Shown one piece after another: positions 33,690 through 44,029 of a stretch of DNA of 64,000 nt. The notes under the pieces were generated by a model. It had not been told where the DNA came from. It did not search any database and saw only the letters and a list, made by a program, of their open reading frames with translations. The DNA comes from Vombatus ursinus (lineage: Eukaryota > Chordata > Mammalia > Diprotodontia > Vombatidae): the NCBI RefSeq assembly GCF_900497805.2, contig NW_020954590.1:92674877-92738876 (forward strand). The letters are read 5' to 3'. Within the stretch, counting starts at the first letter, position 1. Every line of letters starts with the position of its first letter. The translations under genes were made by a program, and so were the position numbers.

Positions 33690-34660
33690 CTCCACAAATA
33701 TTGTAATAGTTGGTAAGCTCAATAATATAGTGGAAGCTGAGTGGGTCTATAGGGGCTATTCCATGGAGCATAAGCCCATAACTCTCCCAGAAACTTCTGG
33801 GAACTCTAATGACACAATGACTCATTGCTTGGGCCTTTGGTGGATGACTAACTTCCTGGCTACTTCTGGCCATGTGGTAGCCCAATGCTGAAACGACTTG
33901 GCATTTTAGAATGACATGGAAAACACGTGGTTCCTTAGTCCTCCTCCAGCCCAGTTACAATAGCAAAGGAAAAGGGGCTACCTCTCTTAGAAGGGGAGAG
34001 TTTTCATCTTGGACCTCTGGGCTTGGATTCTTCCACATAGTAAATAGTGCACTCTATGGCTAGAGACCTAAGGGTAAGGCTATAGGCTGGGTTCTCCCCC
34101 TCTCTGAGATGCCAGTTCCACATGGAGTTGTGGACTCATCTAAGCAAGTTTGCACCTGGGCCTCTGTTATCCTCAGGTTACCTAAATGGCCTGAGGAGCT
34201 TGTTGAACATTGCATCTCTGGAGTCCCCAGGCTGCAATAGCTCATGGCAAGGAGGCTCCTACATTGCAGAGGACAGCCACTGACAAGAAGACTGGACTTT
34301 TTACCAGAAGACAAGTATTAGGCAAGCCTAGGTGAAATGTAACCTGGCTAATTATCAGTATTGCAAAACTGAGTTATGTTCTGATAAGGTTTAAATATTA
34401 GCCTCAGCTGATTGTAAATTAAGTTAATGAATTCTGTTGTGACCATTCTATTAATGCTTACTGTGTTTATTTTTCATGCTTAGTATTCCTTTTTGTTTTG
34501 TAAGTAAGAATAAACCTGCCCAAATACTTCATTAATATTGTCCATTGAATACCTTTGTTACTGTCCCATTTTTAAGTTCCCTAGATGTGAACCATACTTT
34601 CATTTATCCTATTAGTATTGTATCTGGACATGGAGTGGGAGTTTCATTAATAAGCTAATG
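33690..34660. repeat. Unclassified repeat-like stretch, possibly an old LTR element fossil
   Basis: Nearly 1 kb of mixed-composition sequence without SINE or LINE motifs. The right part holds a polyadenylation-like 'agaataaacctgcc'. Composition and layout would suit a decayed LTR-class fossil, but no paired ends were found, so the family stays open. Confidence 0.25.
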
Positions 34661-34671
34661 AATGTGAGAAT

Positions 34672-34835
34672 GGAGAAGCCTGACTTCTACTGGAAGGGAC
34701 CTCAGAGGTCATCTCATCAACCCCATCATTTTACAAACGAGAAAACCAAGGCCCAAAAGAGATTAGTCAAAAGGCACATAGATAGAAACCAAGGAAGGAT
34801 CTGAACTAGCATTCTCTGACTCCAAATCCAGCTGT
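34672..34835 (-). repeat. MIR-related SINE, minus strand
   Basis: 'actggaagggacctcagagg', 'ccccatcattttacaaacg', 'agaaaaccaaggcccaaaag' and 'gactccaaatccagc' are in reversed order. Confidence 0.65.
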
Positions 34836-34893
34836 TGTTTTCAATGTATCAGTTAATCACAATCATATTTTATGATCTCTCTTCTATTATCTT

Positions 34894-35165
34894 GTTTTTC
34901 AGTTGTGTTCGACTCTCTGTGACCCTGTTTGGGATTTTCTTGGCAAAGATGCTGGAGTGGTTTGCCTAAAGTTGTTTTGCCTAAAGTTTGCCTAAAGTGA
35001 AGAAGTGGTTTCCTTCTCCAGCTCATTTTACAGTTGAGGAAACTGAAGCAAGACTTGCCCAGGGTCACACAGCTAAGAAGTGCCTGGGACCAGATTTGAA
35101 CTCAAGAAGAGGAGACTTCCTGACTCCAGGCCTGGCACTCTATCCACTGCACCTCCTAGCTGCCC
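34894..35165 (-). mobile_element. CORE-SINE with RTE-type tail and an internal triplication
   Basis: Reversed order: 'gttgtgttcgactctctgtg', 'ttcttggcaaagatgctgg', then 'gtttgcctaaagt' repeated about three times (34962-35000), 'ccttctccagctcatttta', 'acttgcccagggtcacacag' and the head 'gcacctcctagctgccct'. The flanks tctattatcttg (left) and tctattgccttg (right) look like a decayed target duplication. Confidence 0.85.
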
Positions 35166-35544
35166 TCTATTGCCTTGAGCTATTGCCTAAAACTTTAATT
35201 TTAAAAAAAAACTTATTTAAATCTTTTCTCCAAATTAGATCATAAGCTCATTGAGAATAAGCTCAAGTCTTTTGCTTCTTTGTATCCTCACCAGCATATG
35301 ATGTAGAACGACCCATAGTTTCAACTTCTGGACCGCTGGAAAAAAAATATAGAAATTCCATAGATACAAATGTAAAAGGTTTTGCTTTCTTTCATTTAAA
35401 AAAAAAAAACAACCTCCTTGTCTTGACCTTTTGTCCCTTTTGCATTACAAAATATTCAATATTTATATTCCCACAGAGTATCAATTAAAAAGGCATACTA
35501 ATTATATAATGACAATTCTAATATGAAAAACATCAATTCATGAG

Positions 35545-35966
35545 ACTGTATTATGTCTACTTTGAGCCAAGCATTATTCTAGAGGTGGGGAAAAAGAGAA
35601 ACACCTCCCCTCAAGGAACTTACATTCTATTCAGGCAAACAACAGGCACACATAAACACAAAATCTATACAAAGTAAATTCAAGGCTCTAGGGGATAGGG
35701 CACTAAAGGAGGAGAGGGTGCTGGAGAGAGACCATTAGGCCTTATATAGGATGTGGCACTTAAATTTAGCTTTGAAGGAAGCTAGGGATTCTAGGAGACA
35801 CCAGTAAGAGTTCAAAGCATCCCAGGCACAAGGCGCAGCCTACGGAAAAGCACTGAGACAAGAGTTGAAATATTGTGTTAGAAGAAATGAAAGTAGGTCA
35901 GTTTGCTGGACCATTGAATGAGTAAAAAGGAGTAATATCTGGAAAGGTAGGCTGCAGTCAGGTTAT
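35545..35966 (-). repeat. L2-clade LINE, minus strand, left part of a split copy
   Basis: 'tttgagccaagcattattc', 'cctcccctcaaggaacttac', 'gaaggaagctagggattctag', 'ggaaaagcactgagacaag' and 'gtaggtcagtttgctgg' are in reversed L2 order. A SINE splits it at 35966. Confidence 0.75.
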
Positions 35967-36189
35967 TTGTTGTTTAGTTGTTTTTCAGTCATGTCTGACT
36001 GTTTATGACCCGTTTTGAAATTTTCTTGGCAAAAATACTAGACTGGTTTGACATTTCCTTCTCCAGCTCATTTTACAGAGGAGGAAACTGAGGCAAATAA
36101 GTTAAGTGACTTGACCAAGGTCTAATTGAATTCAGGTCTTGCTGACTCCAAGACCCCACGTTCTATCCATTGTACCACCTAGCTTCCCT
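35967..36189 (-). mobile_element. CORE-SINE with RTE-type tail, inside an L2-clade LINE
   Basis: 'ttgttgtttagttgttttt', 'catgtctgactgtttatgac', 'ccttctccagctcatttta', 'aactgaggcaaataagttaag' and the reversed head 'accacctagcttccct'. The host LINE reads on after it. tcaggttat / tcagattac at the borders may be the target duplication. Confidence 0.85.
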
Positions 36190-36440
36190 GAATCAGATTA
36201 CAAAGGGCTTTAAATGCAAAAGGAGAAATTATTGCTTTATCTTAGGCAATAGCAGACACTGGAACTCTTCTAGCAGGAGAATGATCCGTGCTTTAGAAAT
36301 ATCACTGGCACCTAGGTATATGCAGGATGGATTGGACAGGGGAGAGACTTAAAGCAGAGAAACCAATTAGGAAGTCATTATAGTAGTCCAGGTAAGAGGC
36401 AGGTATAGAGAGTCTCATCACCAGGTTGGCTCAAAGATAG
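36190..36440 (-). repeat. L2-clade LINE, minus strand, right part
   Basis: 'caaagggctttaaatgcaaa', 'gagagacttaaagcagagaa', 'accaattaggaagtcatta' and 'tagtagtccaggtaagagg' continue the copy begun at 35545. 36480-36513 just beyond holds a short tandem duplication of 'aaattatagagagat'. Confidence 0.72.
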
Positions 36441-36599
36441 TGTATTTTTTAGCTGTAGCACTTCTCAAGAGTGATCTATTAAATTATAGAGAGATATCTA
36501 AATTATAGAGAGATGTAAATAACATCACTAGAAGAAATATCCTGACCAGTGAAATTACAGCTTCTTGGAGTAGTGTTTTAAACTACAAAAATCACATCT

Positions 36600-36691
36600 C
36601 AGTAACAACTCAAATTATATAAACATCAGGGTTTACAAAGGACTTTCCTCATAACAACTCTGAAGTAGGTAGTACAAATATTATTAACCAG
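36600..36691 (-). repeat. MIR, minus strand, left part split by an L1
   Basis: 'gggtttacaaaggactttcc', 'tcataacaactctgaagtag' and 'caaatattattaaccagg'. The MIR continues after 37172. Confidence 0.6.
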
Positions 36692-36698
36692 GTTTTAC

Positions 36699-37172
36699 TT
36701 TTTTCTTGCAGAAATTTATTTTTAAATATATTTTACTTTCCCCAATTACATACAAAGACAATTTTAACATTTTTTAAAATTTTGAGTTTCAAATTTTCTC
36801 TCTCCCTTCCTCCTTCTCTTTCTCCTCTCCCTCCCTCCCTCTCTCCCTCCTTTCCTCCCTTACTTCCCCTCTCCAAGTAAGCAATTTGATATAGGTTATA
36901 CATGTTGAATCATATAAAACATGTTACCATATTCATAAAAAAAATAAAAAATTAATACAGAAAGTGAAAAATAGTGTGAACTGACTCCATCAGTTCTTTT
37001 TTCGGAGGTGGATAGCATTTTTCATCATGGTCTTAGACCGTTGTATTGCTGAGAATAACTAAGTCATTCACAGTTGATCATTGTACAATAATGTTGTTGC
37101 TGTGTACAATGTTCTTCTGATTCTGCTCACTTCACTTTGCATCAGTTTATGTAAGACTTTCCAGGATGAACT
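36699..37172 (-). mobile_element. L1 3' end, minus strand, inserted in a MIR
   Basis: Poly(T)-side start then 'ttttactttccccaattac', a pyrimidine-rich tract (36785-36870), 'gcaatttgatataggttata', 'catcagttcttttttcgg', 'gtattgctgagaataac' and 'tgctcacttcactttgcatc', the reversed marsupial L1 3' UTR/ORF2 end. 5'-truncated. gttttac flanks it on both sides (36692-36698 and 37173-37179) and the MIR resumes in register. Confidence 0.82.
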
Positions 37173-37240
37173 GTTTTACAAATAAAACGGAGGTTCAGTG
37201 ACTTGCCCAGGATCACAGAGTTACTACATTACCGAACCAG
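37173..37240 (-). repeat. MIR, minus strand, right part
   Basis: 'gttttacaaataaaacgg', 'aggttcagtgacttgccc' and 'aggatcacagagttac' complete the MIR begun at 36600. Confidence 0.6.
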
Positions 37241-37365
37241 AAACTTTGACATACCGTGCCCCAAGTAAGTATGTGTTAATAGGGTGGCAGACATGTGGTC
37301 AAATGTTCTTGTTCACAAAAGGAGAGAAATTCTCTTCCCACCAAGTCCCAAACCCCATGGCTGAT

Positions 37366-37562
37366 CAGTGCAATGGAAAGAGCACTGGAAGGAAACCAAA
37401 GCCTTTAGTGCTAGTCCCAGCTCTACCACCAGCTTGAGATCTTGGCCATATCCCCTGAGGCCCATCTATTTGGGCCACATTTTCCTTACCTGAAAGATGA
37501 AGGAGTTGGATTAGGTGATCTACAGGATCTCTTCCAGCAATAACATTCTATGACTCTATAAT
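37366..37562 (+). repeat. MIR SINE, plus strand
   Basis: 'cagtgcaatggaaagagcac', 'ccttacctgaaagatgaagg', 'agttggattaggtgatctac' and 'attctatgactctata' are in MIR order. Confidence 0.72.
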
Positions 37563-38569
37563 AGGGAGCTAAATTCTGCTAAAAGTGGAAAAGACCGTTT
37601 ATGCTATAATTCAAGGTTTGTGTAAAATTCCCTCCTCTCAATTGTAGCCGGAGCAAAGGAGCTGTCTTCACAAAACAAACATACAGTCTGAATAAATATT
37701 TCTGGAGCCTTTTTTCCCCCCAGTGGAAGATTTGGTTTCTGAAGATTAATATGTCCTTTGCTTTCTATGAAATTAATGTAATAGGCCTTTGTAAACCTGG
37801 ACCACTTGACAAACATTTCTATTCAGTTTGGAGCACTCATGCTAGCAGTATTTCCTAAGCTTTAAAATAGGCCCTGTTTTTATAGAAAATGTTTATGGGG
37901 TGAGCCCACATCAACCTTGATTGGTCTGGTATTTATGAATGTCATTTTCAACTTCTTTAATTGAATGCCTAAGCCCCTAGTATTGTACTCCTAAATGATT
38001 ATCAAGTTTAACTTAAAACAGTGACTTGAGAAATTGCTTTGCTTTCTTTGACCTCATAACATAACACCTCTCCGCTCCCGCAAAAAACCCTCCAAAATAG
38101 AGATTTATTTAAATATATTCTCATACAAAATATACCAAAGTGTTTTTCAGGAGGTTTGTACAAAATTAGGATTGTTTTTGTGAATTGCTAATATTACTTC
38201 ATAATGGCTTTCATCCAAAACCTAAAAATATTTCACAAGGCACACTAAAGCTTTCCAAAGACTCAGAAATCTAAATGAATGATCCAATTCACAACTATAA
38301 TACAAATACTGTCCCTGGTTTAGGTGAGAACCTAGGAGTTAACAATACAAAAGAACATTATGAATAATTAGAAGGGAAAAAAAATCCGTTGTAACTATCC
38401 TAGAATATATGTTTCATTTGCAATATCATCCTTGTGGGGAAAAAAAGGAAGGAGTTACAAAATGTTACATAACAATCAGTTCGGGAAATAAAAATAAACT
38501 TGCCCATAAAGTAATAAAATAAGATATTGAATAATCATATTCTAAATCACATTTTCCCCCCTAAAAAAG

Positions 38570-38760
38570 GTTTATTCATTATAATAGAAAGAACAGAATC
38601 AGAGCATCTGGATTTAAATACTGCCTCTGACGTTCATTATCTCTCTGAAATTGAGCAAGTCCTTAAGTTCATCAACCCTCAGTTTCCACATCTGTAACAG
38701 GGATTGGATTTGATGCCCTCTGAGATCCCTTCCTACTCTAAGTCTAAGATCATATTTTAA
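38570..38760 (+). repeat. MIR SINE, plus strand
   Basis: 'ctggatttaaatactgcctc', 'gagcaagtccttaagttc', 'tcagtttccacatctgtaac' and 'ccttcctactctaagtcta' are in MIR order. Confidence 0.7.
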
Positions 38761-38944
38761 TATCCCTTCCAGGGCAATTTCCAGAACCCCCATTTAAATA
38801 AACTAACATAGCAGGTCCCCAAAGAGCAGGCACCACTCTTCTGCGTCCTAGGGGTAACTCTAAGGGGTTTATATATCATAAACAATTCTAGATATGCTCC
38901 TCCTCCCCCAGTTGTACCACCACTACCACTTCCTGCCCCAGCAG

Positions 38945-39370
38945 CGATTTTTTTTCTTATGATGTAGAAAAAACAATCAGTTAAGCAAAATCAACTGATA
39001 TATCAATCTGACAAAGTGTGCAACATTTCACACCTATAATCCACCTCTCTAATTAAAGGAGGAAGCTATAGTTCCTTGGTCTTGGGACCAAGGCTAATCA
39101 CAGTAATTACATAAGAGTACTTCTTTTTATTGTTCTTTTCATTTATATTGTTCTTGTCATGTTTACTTATGTTCCAAGTTCTGCTTACTTAACAATGAAT
39201 CAATTCATGTGTTTGCATATATCTCTGCATTCCTTATATTCATCATCTCTTAGAACAAAATAATATCCCGTTCTGTTCATATGCAAGTTTATTTTGCCAG
39301 TTTCTCACAAAATTTTTCCATTGGAATTCTTTTGATTGGAATTCAATTGGAAATCACTGTTCAGTTGCTG
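38945..39370 (-). repeat. L1 3' UTR fragment, minus strand
   Basis: 'aaaaaacaatcagttaagc', 'tatatcaatctgacaaagtg', 'cacacctataatccacctc' and 'cagtaattacataagagtac' follow the reversed L1 3' UTR, then 'ccttatattcatcatctc' and 'attctgttcatatgcaag'-like. Confidence 0.6.
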
Positions 39371-39604
39371 CAGCCTGCTTATATTTATCATGCATCTTTC
39401 CTTTGCAACTTGGGTCACCTGTGATTATAATTCTAAGACTTTAGTATTGAATAATTCGTAGCCACATAGCATCTCCAGAAGATTATTGATATTAAATTAA
39501 CTTCCTGTTCATATTTAATTTTTTATCCTTCTAATTCAACAATTATAGTATCCTATAATTCTTAATGATCAAATTATTTAAAGGACACTCATCAGAGCTC
39601 AGGT

Positions 39605-39855
39605 GTGTGAACTTTAGTGTCCTGAATTCAAGTCCAGAACTTATACTTCACCAGACTCCTGACTCTGCCCATTCCGTATGAGGTTGTACATGTTACTTAA
39701 CCTTTCTCAGTTCAAATTTCTTTATCTGTCAAATGGGGACAAATGCTCTCTGTCACAATTATCTCACATGATGGTTGTGAAATAAATGAGAAAATGAATA
39801 TAAAACTGCTTTGTAAATTGAGGATTACACAAAAATAAGGTGTTATTATTATGCT
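39605..39855 (+). repeat. CORE-SINE with L2-type tail, old
   Basis: 'cctgaattcaagtccagaac', 'tgttacttaacctttctcag', 'ctgtcaaatggggacaaatg' and 'aaactgctttgtaaattg' are in order. Confidence 0.62.
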
Positions 39856-39954
39856 GTACTGTGTTTCTAATTTGTACCATAGGATGTAATTTGATTCTGA
39901 TGTGAACATTATTCTAACACATTATGAGAATAAAACTGAGAGCAATATTCTGTT

Positions 39955-40195
39955 TCTTTAATTTGCTTTTTATTTACCTCATTGTAATCATTGTATAGAT
40001 CGTTCCCCTGAATCTGCTTCCTTCATTCTGCTTCAGTTCATAGCCTTCCCATATTTCACTGTATTCTTCCTATTTGTCATTTACTTTGCACAGTACAATT
40101 CCATGGCATTCATATAATTCCCTTTGTTCAGCCAGTCCCCCAACTGATGGGCGATGCTTTGTTTCCAGTTTTCTTTAGAGCTACTACAGAAAGGG
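39955..40195 (-). repeat. Old L1-type fragment, minus strand
   Basis: 'ctgcttccttcattctgctt', 'cagttcatagccttcccata', 'acaattccatggcattcat' and 'ccaactgatgggcgatgc' are the reversed end of an L1-like ORF2/3' UTR, more diverged than the copy at 36.7 kb. Confidence 0.6.
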
Positions 40196-40294
40196 TAAAT
40201 TTCAATTACCCCAGATTGTATATTTCATTTGTAATATGATCCTCTTGAGAAAAAAAAAGCATTGTTGTAGAAGTTATCTACTCCTTTGACAGAT

Positions 40295-40400
40295 GAAAGA
40301 ATCTGTTTGGGCCTCAGTTTGCTCATCTATAAAATGCAGGAGATAGACTAGATTTCTTCCAATTCTAAATCTACGATGTTATGAGCTATGATTCTTTGGA
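40295..40400 (+). repeat. MIR 3' half, plus strand
   Basis: 'gggcctcagtttgctcatc', 'tataaaatgcaggagataga', 'cttccaattctaaatctacg'. Confidence 0.6.
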
Positions 40401-40456
40401 ATTGTTTGTTTAGCAACAAATCACAGAATTATGTGACATACGTGATAATAAAAGAT

Positions 40457-40690
40457 GATGTTGTTCAGTCATGTCCAATGCTTTGTGACCACATTTAGGG
40501 TTTTCTTGCAAAGATATCAGAGTGGTTTGCCATTTCCTTTTGCAGTTCATTTTATATATGAGGACACTGAGGCAAACAGGATTAAGTGACTTGCCCAGGG
40601 TCATACAGGTAATATTTGAGGAGGAATCTGAACTCGAGTCCTCCTGACTCTGGGCCCTTCACTCTATCCACTGCACCACCTAGCTGCCCC
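40457..40690 (-). mobile_element. CORE-SINE with RTE-type tail, exact 10-bp target duplication
   Basis: 'gatgttgttcagtcatgtcc', 'gctttgtgaccacatttagg', 'gtggtttgccatttcc', 'gacttgcccagggtcatac' and the head 'accacctagctgcccc'. aataaaagat occurs directly at both ends (40447-40456 and 40691-40700). Confidence 0.93.
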
Positions 40691-41764
40691 AATAAAAGAT
40701 ATATTCTTCTGAGGCAGAAATTAATCTACTGTTAGTGACAAGGATTGTTTTCTCTATGAAACATATCATGGAGAAGATAAAAGTGCCTCCTGGGCCAGAG
40801 TTATTTTGTAGCCAGTGCTTACTAGCTTTTGAGAACTGATTAAACTGAGAACTGTTAAATTTACAGTGTGAGCATTTACACCTCAGAAATCATCAAATGC
40901 TACAAATCAAGGCTTGATTTATTATTCTGTGGATTGTCTAGACTTTATAAAGTGATTGAAAAATGTTAATAATGCAAACTAAACTAAAAGATGTGTCATG
41001 AGTACATTATTTTTTCAGTCAGTTATTAAACATTTACTAGCACTTGTATCCCTCAAAACAGCAACCCAACAATTTTTGTGGTATTAAAATGATAATTGGC
41101 ATTAGACAATGACCTAGAAAAGTGGTTTCTCGTTGTGTGCCATAGACCCTGGGGACCTGAGTAATTTCTTCTGCAAAGGATCAGCCAGAGAATCCACGCA
41201 TTGTCATTTAGATCAAACTGAAACAACATATAAAGTGTGGCTCAGTATGATAAGTAAGCAAACATACTTTCTGCAGACTCAATAAATAAATAAAATCTCA
41301 CATGACATCTATGCATTACTATTTTTCAAATCCATGTAGCTGCCACTGTAGTTAATAAAATACAAATTCATTTGAAAGGAGAAAAAACAAAGAATGTTAT
41401 GGCACCGAGGACCAGAAGAGGCAGTGATAGAGTATGAAAATGAGAAAAGTCTGGACTCAGCAATGGCCATAGGACATCAGAAAGCATGCTAAAAGGAGAC
41501 AAGGGAGGCAGGAATAGAGAGGCTATAAAATTAGGAGGTTACTCTAAAAAGATAAGCTTTGAATAAAAAATTATTTAAATAGTATGAGAATCGTCCCCAA
41601 ATGGTGGTCTGGGATGCCAACCAGGCCAGATTTGTAGACTCTAAGAAAGGATCCCTGGAATTCCTGTGTTTTTTTTTTAAAATGAGAATATAGCTTATAT
41701 ACAAACATAAACATTAAATGTCTTTTAAGTTAATGCTAAAAGAAAAGGTCAATATATGAGGATA

Positions 41765-41924
41765 GTGTGGAAACAGTGCAGGATTTGGCCTCTGGTAATC
41801 TCAATTAACTTCTCCCTCTGCTGTTTACTAGCTGCATGACCTTGGGCAGATCACTTAAACTCTCTGGGCCTCAGGTTCCTCATTTGTAAAATAAAAGAGT
41901 TCAACTAAGTGATTTCTAAGGTGC
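41765..41924 (+). repeat. MIR SINE, plus strand, left part split by a SINE
   Basis: 'gatagtgtggaaacagtgc', 'gctgcatgaccttgggcag', 'ctctgggcctcaggttcc' and 'ttcaactaagtgatttctaag'; continues after 42200 with 'ccttctggctttaaatctag'. Confidence 0.75.
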
Positions 41925-42168
41925 TGTTATTGTTCCATCATTTTTCAGTCTGATTCTTCATGACCCCATTTGGGATTTTCTTGGCAAAGGCACTGGAGTG
42001 GTTTGCCATTTCCTCCTCCAGCTCATTTTACAGATGAGGAAACTGAGGCAAACAGGGTTAAGTGATTGCCCAGGGCGACACTGCTATTGAGTGTCTGAGG
42101 CTGGATTTAGATGTAGGTCTTCTTGACTCCAGGTCGGGTGCTCTATCCACTACATCCCTTAGCTGCTC
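41925..42168 (-). mobile_element. CORE-SINE with RTE-type tail, with a TTCTAA stutter at its head
   Basis: Reversed RTE tail 'tgttattgttccatcattttt', 'ttcatgaccccatttggg', 'tttcctcctccagctcattt', 'gatgaggaaactgaggcaaa' and the head 'ctctatccactacatccc', 'ttagctgctc'. ttctaaggtgc stands at 41914-41924 and 42201-42211 as the target duplication. Between the head and the right copy are three more units starting ttctaa (42169, 42181, 42191). Confidence 0.88.
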
Positions 42169-42211
42169 TTCTAAGCAGCCTTCTAAAGCCTTCTAAGCTC
42201 TTCTAAGGTGC

Positions 42212-42250
42212 CTTCTGGCTTTAAATCTAGAATCCTCTGACATGATTAAA
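42212..42250 (+). repeat. MIR 3' end, right part of a split copy
   Basis: 'cttctggctttaaatctaga' and 'atcctctgac' complete the MIR begun at 41765. Confidence 0.6.
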
Positions 42251-42259
42251 ATTAAAAGA

Positions 42260-43640
42260 AAAGGAACAAGGTCTCAAAATAACAAGGGAGGCACAAAGCA
42301 GGAAACATACTTAACAAATGTGTTGGACCTTGTCATGAAACATGCCCAGTACAGTCATCCAAATGAAAGAGAATGGATTCTCTATAGATAGTAATGATGT
42401 CTGTGGATGGTGTGCTGATTGTATCAAGCCCTGAAACACTGCAGACTCTCCTTAATCCAAACCACTCAAAGATGTTTGGGCTAGACAGAAGAAAAACTAA
42501 ATATAAAGAATGGTCCACATAATGATGTGCAGTTGGAACCCATAGAGCTGATTCATCAGAACTTCTTCAGGGATGGAGACAAGAAATGAGCAATGATCTG
42601 GGACCAGAGATTAACGAGAATGGTAGAGAGTGCTAGATGGTCTTCGAGAAGCTACAGTGCTTTTAATGACCCCAGGTTTATGCCTGACACGAAGGTTCAT
42701 CTTTTTAACAGTATTTCTTTTTTTTTTTTTGGTGTTGCTATATGGTCCTGATTCATAGATAAAAAATGCAAATCATTCAAAAGTCAGTGGAGAGACATAT
42801 AGTGGGCATAAGCAGGCTGCAAGATAATATAAATGAAGAATTGCACAAGAGAAATGATATAAAGGATGTCATCAGAGAGAAGTAATGGGGGAAAATGAGC
42901 CAGTCTCACAGTAAGATCTTGAAATACCTGTAGGAAAGAGCTCATCCACTGGTATCAATGTATAAATAATAGATAGGGGTCCCCATGTGTAAGATAAACA
43001 CGATTGAATAGGGATATCTCCCATACAGAGTATTTACAAAGTGGGTGCAACAGGTAGCCTCTTTTGCAGACTGGCTAGCTTTTGCTTTTTTGCCTAGACC
43101 CTACTAGGTCTAGGGGTACGTTTACATTTATATTATTAATCTCTCTTTGCTCATAGATTTTTCTGTTTATGAAAACTTTTGCTTACTTGGGGATTGCAGC
43201 AGGAAGAATATCTCCCAGAGCCCTGTGGGAGCCTGGGCTACTCCTCTTCCTTCTAAGGTATTAAAACAATCCTTGAAACTCAATCCACCTGAGACCACTG
43301 ATGTTGCTTCCTGGAAAAGCCTAGAGAAAAGCCCCTCCCAGATGCTTGACCATTAGGGAACCTTGGGCAGCTCAGAAGTAGGTGTCCTCACTGCATATCC
43401 TTGCTGAACATTTTCTCTTACTGTGGCTAAGTAAATCTCTTTTTGTTAACCGTTAGGTGGACTACCAGTGTCTCATTCCATTCTAATTTCAACCTTAAAC
43501 TTCTGGTTAGCCCTTACTCAGGAAAGGGTAATTATTTCAATGTACTTCCATTGTATTTGGGGCTTCTGTATGGATACACTTTCTGCTCCCAGTTCTCTTA
43601 TGCCCCAGCTGTGCTGAAGAAGGATGTTTCTTCCTCTGCA
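42260..43640. other. Unclassified stretch, right half possibly an LTR-class fossil
   Basis: No gene or familiar SINE/LINE. From about 43050 to 43640 the composition changes and a motif 'aagtaaatctctttttgtta' resembles the end region of LTR elements, but paired ends are not seen. A T-run lies at 42718-42731. Confidence 0.25.
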
Positions 43641-43735
43641 GAGACCCAAACCTGGAGTCAAGAAGACTTGATTTCAAATCTTGTCTCAGACACTTACCTT
43701 CTAACTGTGTGACCCTGGACAGACACCAGTTTAGA
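43640..43735 (+). repeat. CORE-SINE fragment (head and core only)
   Basis: 'cctggagtcaagaagacttg', 'atttcaaatcttgtctcag', 'ctaactgtgtgaccctgg', with neither the first bases nor the tail. Confidence 0.7.
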
Positions 43736-43764
43736 TTCTGGTAATTCTAGTGTCACCAAAATGA

Positions 43765-44025
43765 CCGTGATCAGCACAACAGATGGCACATTGGACCTGG
43801 TGTCAGGAAGATCTGAGATCAAATCCTGCCTCTGATTATCTTTGTGACTATGGGCAAGTCATTTAAACTCTGTCTACCTCAGTTTCCTCACCCGTAAAAT
43901 GGGGATAATAGTAGTACAGACCTCCCAGGATTGTGACGACCAAATGATGCAATATTTGTAAAGTGCTTCGCAAACTGCAAAGCGCTTTACAAATGCTAGC
44001 TATTATTATCTTTATCATTCTTATT
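43765..44025 (+). mobile_element. CORE-SINE with L2-type tail
   Basis: 'cacaacagatggcacattgg', 'ctggtgtcaggaagatctg', 'gactatgggcaagtcattt', 'cacccgtaaaatggggata', then 'gtaaagtgcttcgcaaactg' and 'aagcgctttacaaatgctag', a small inverted pair in the tail. Near full length. Confidence 0.82.
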
Positions 44026-44029
44026 ATTT

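Noticed and set aside
33690-34660. A well-defined LTR retrovirus fossil
   Set aside because: Only a polyadenylation-like motif and composition point that way. No paired ends or internal region were found, so it is listed only as unclassified.
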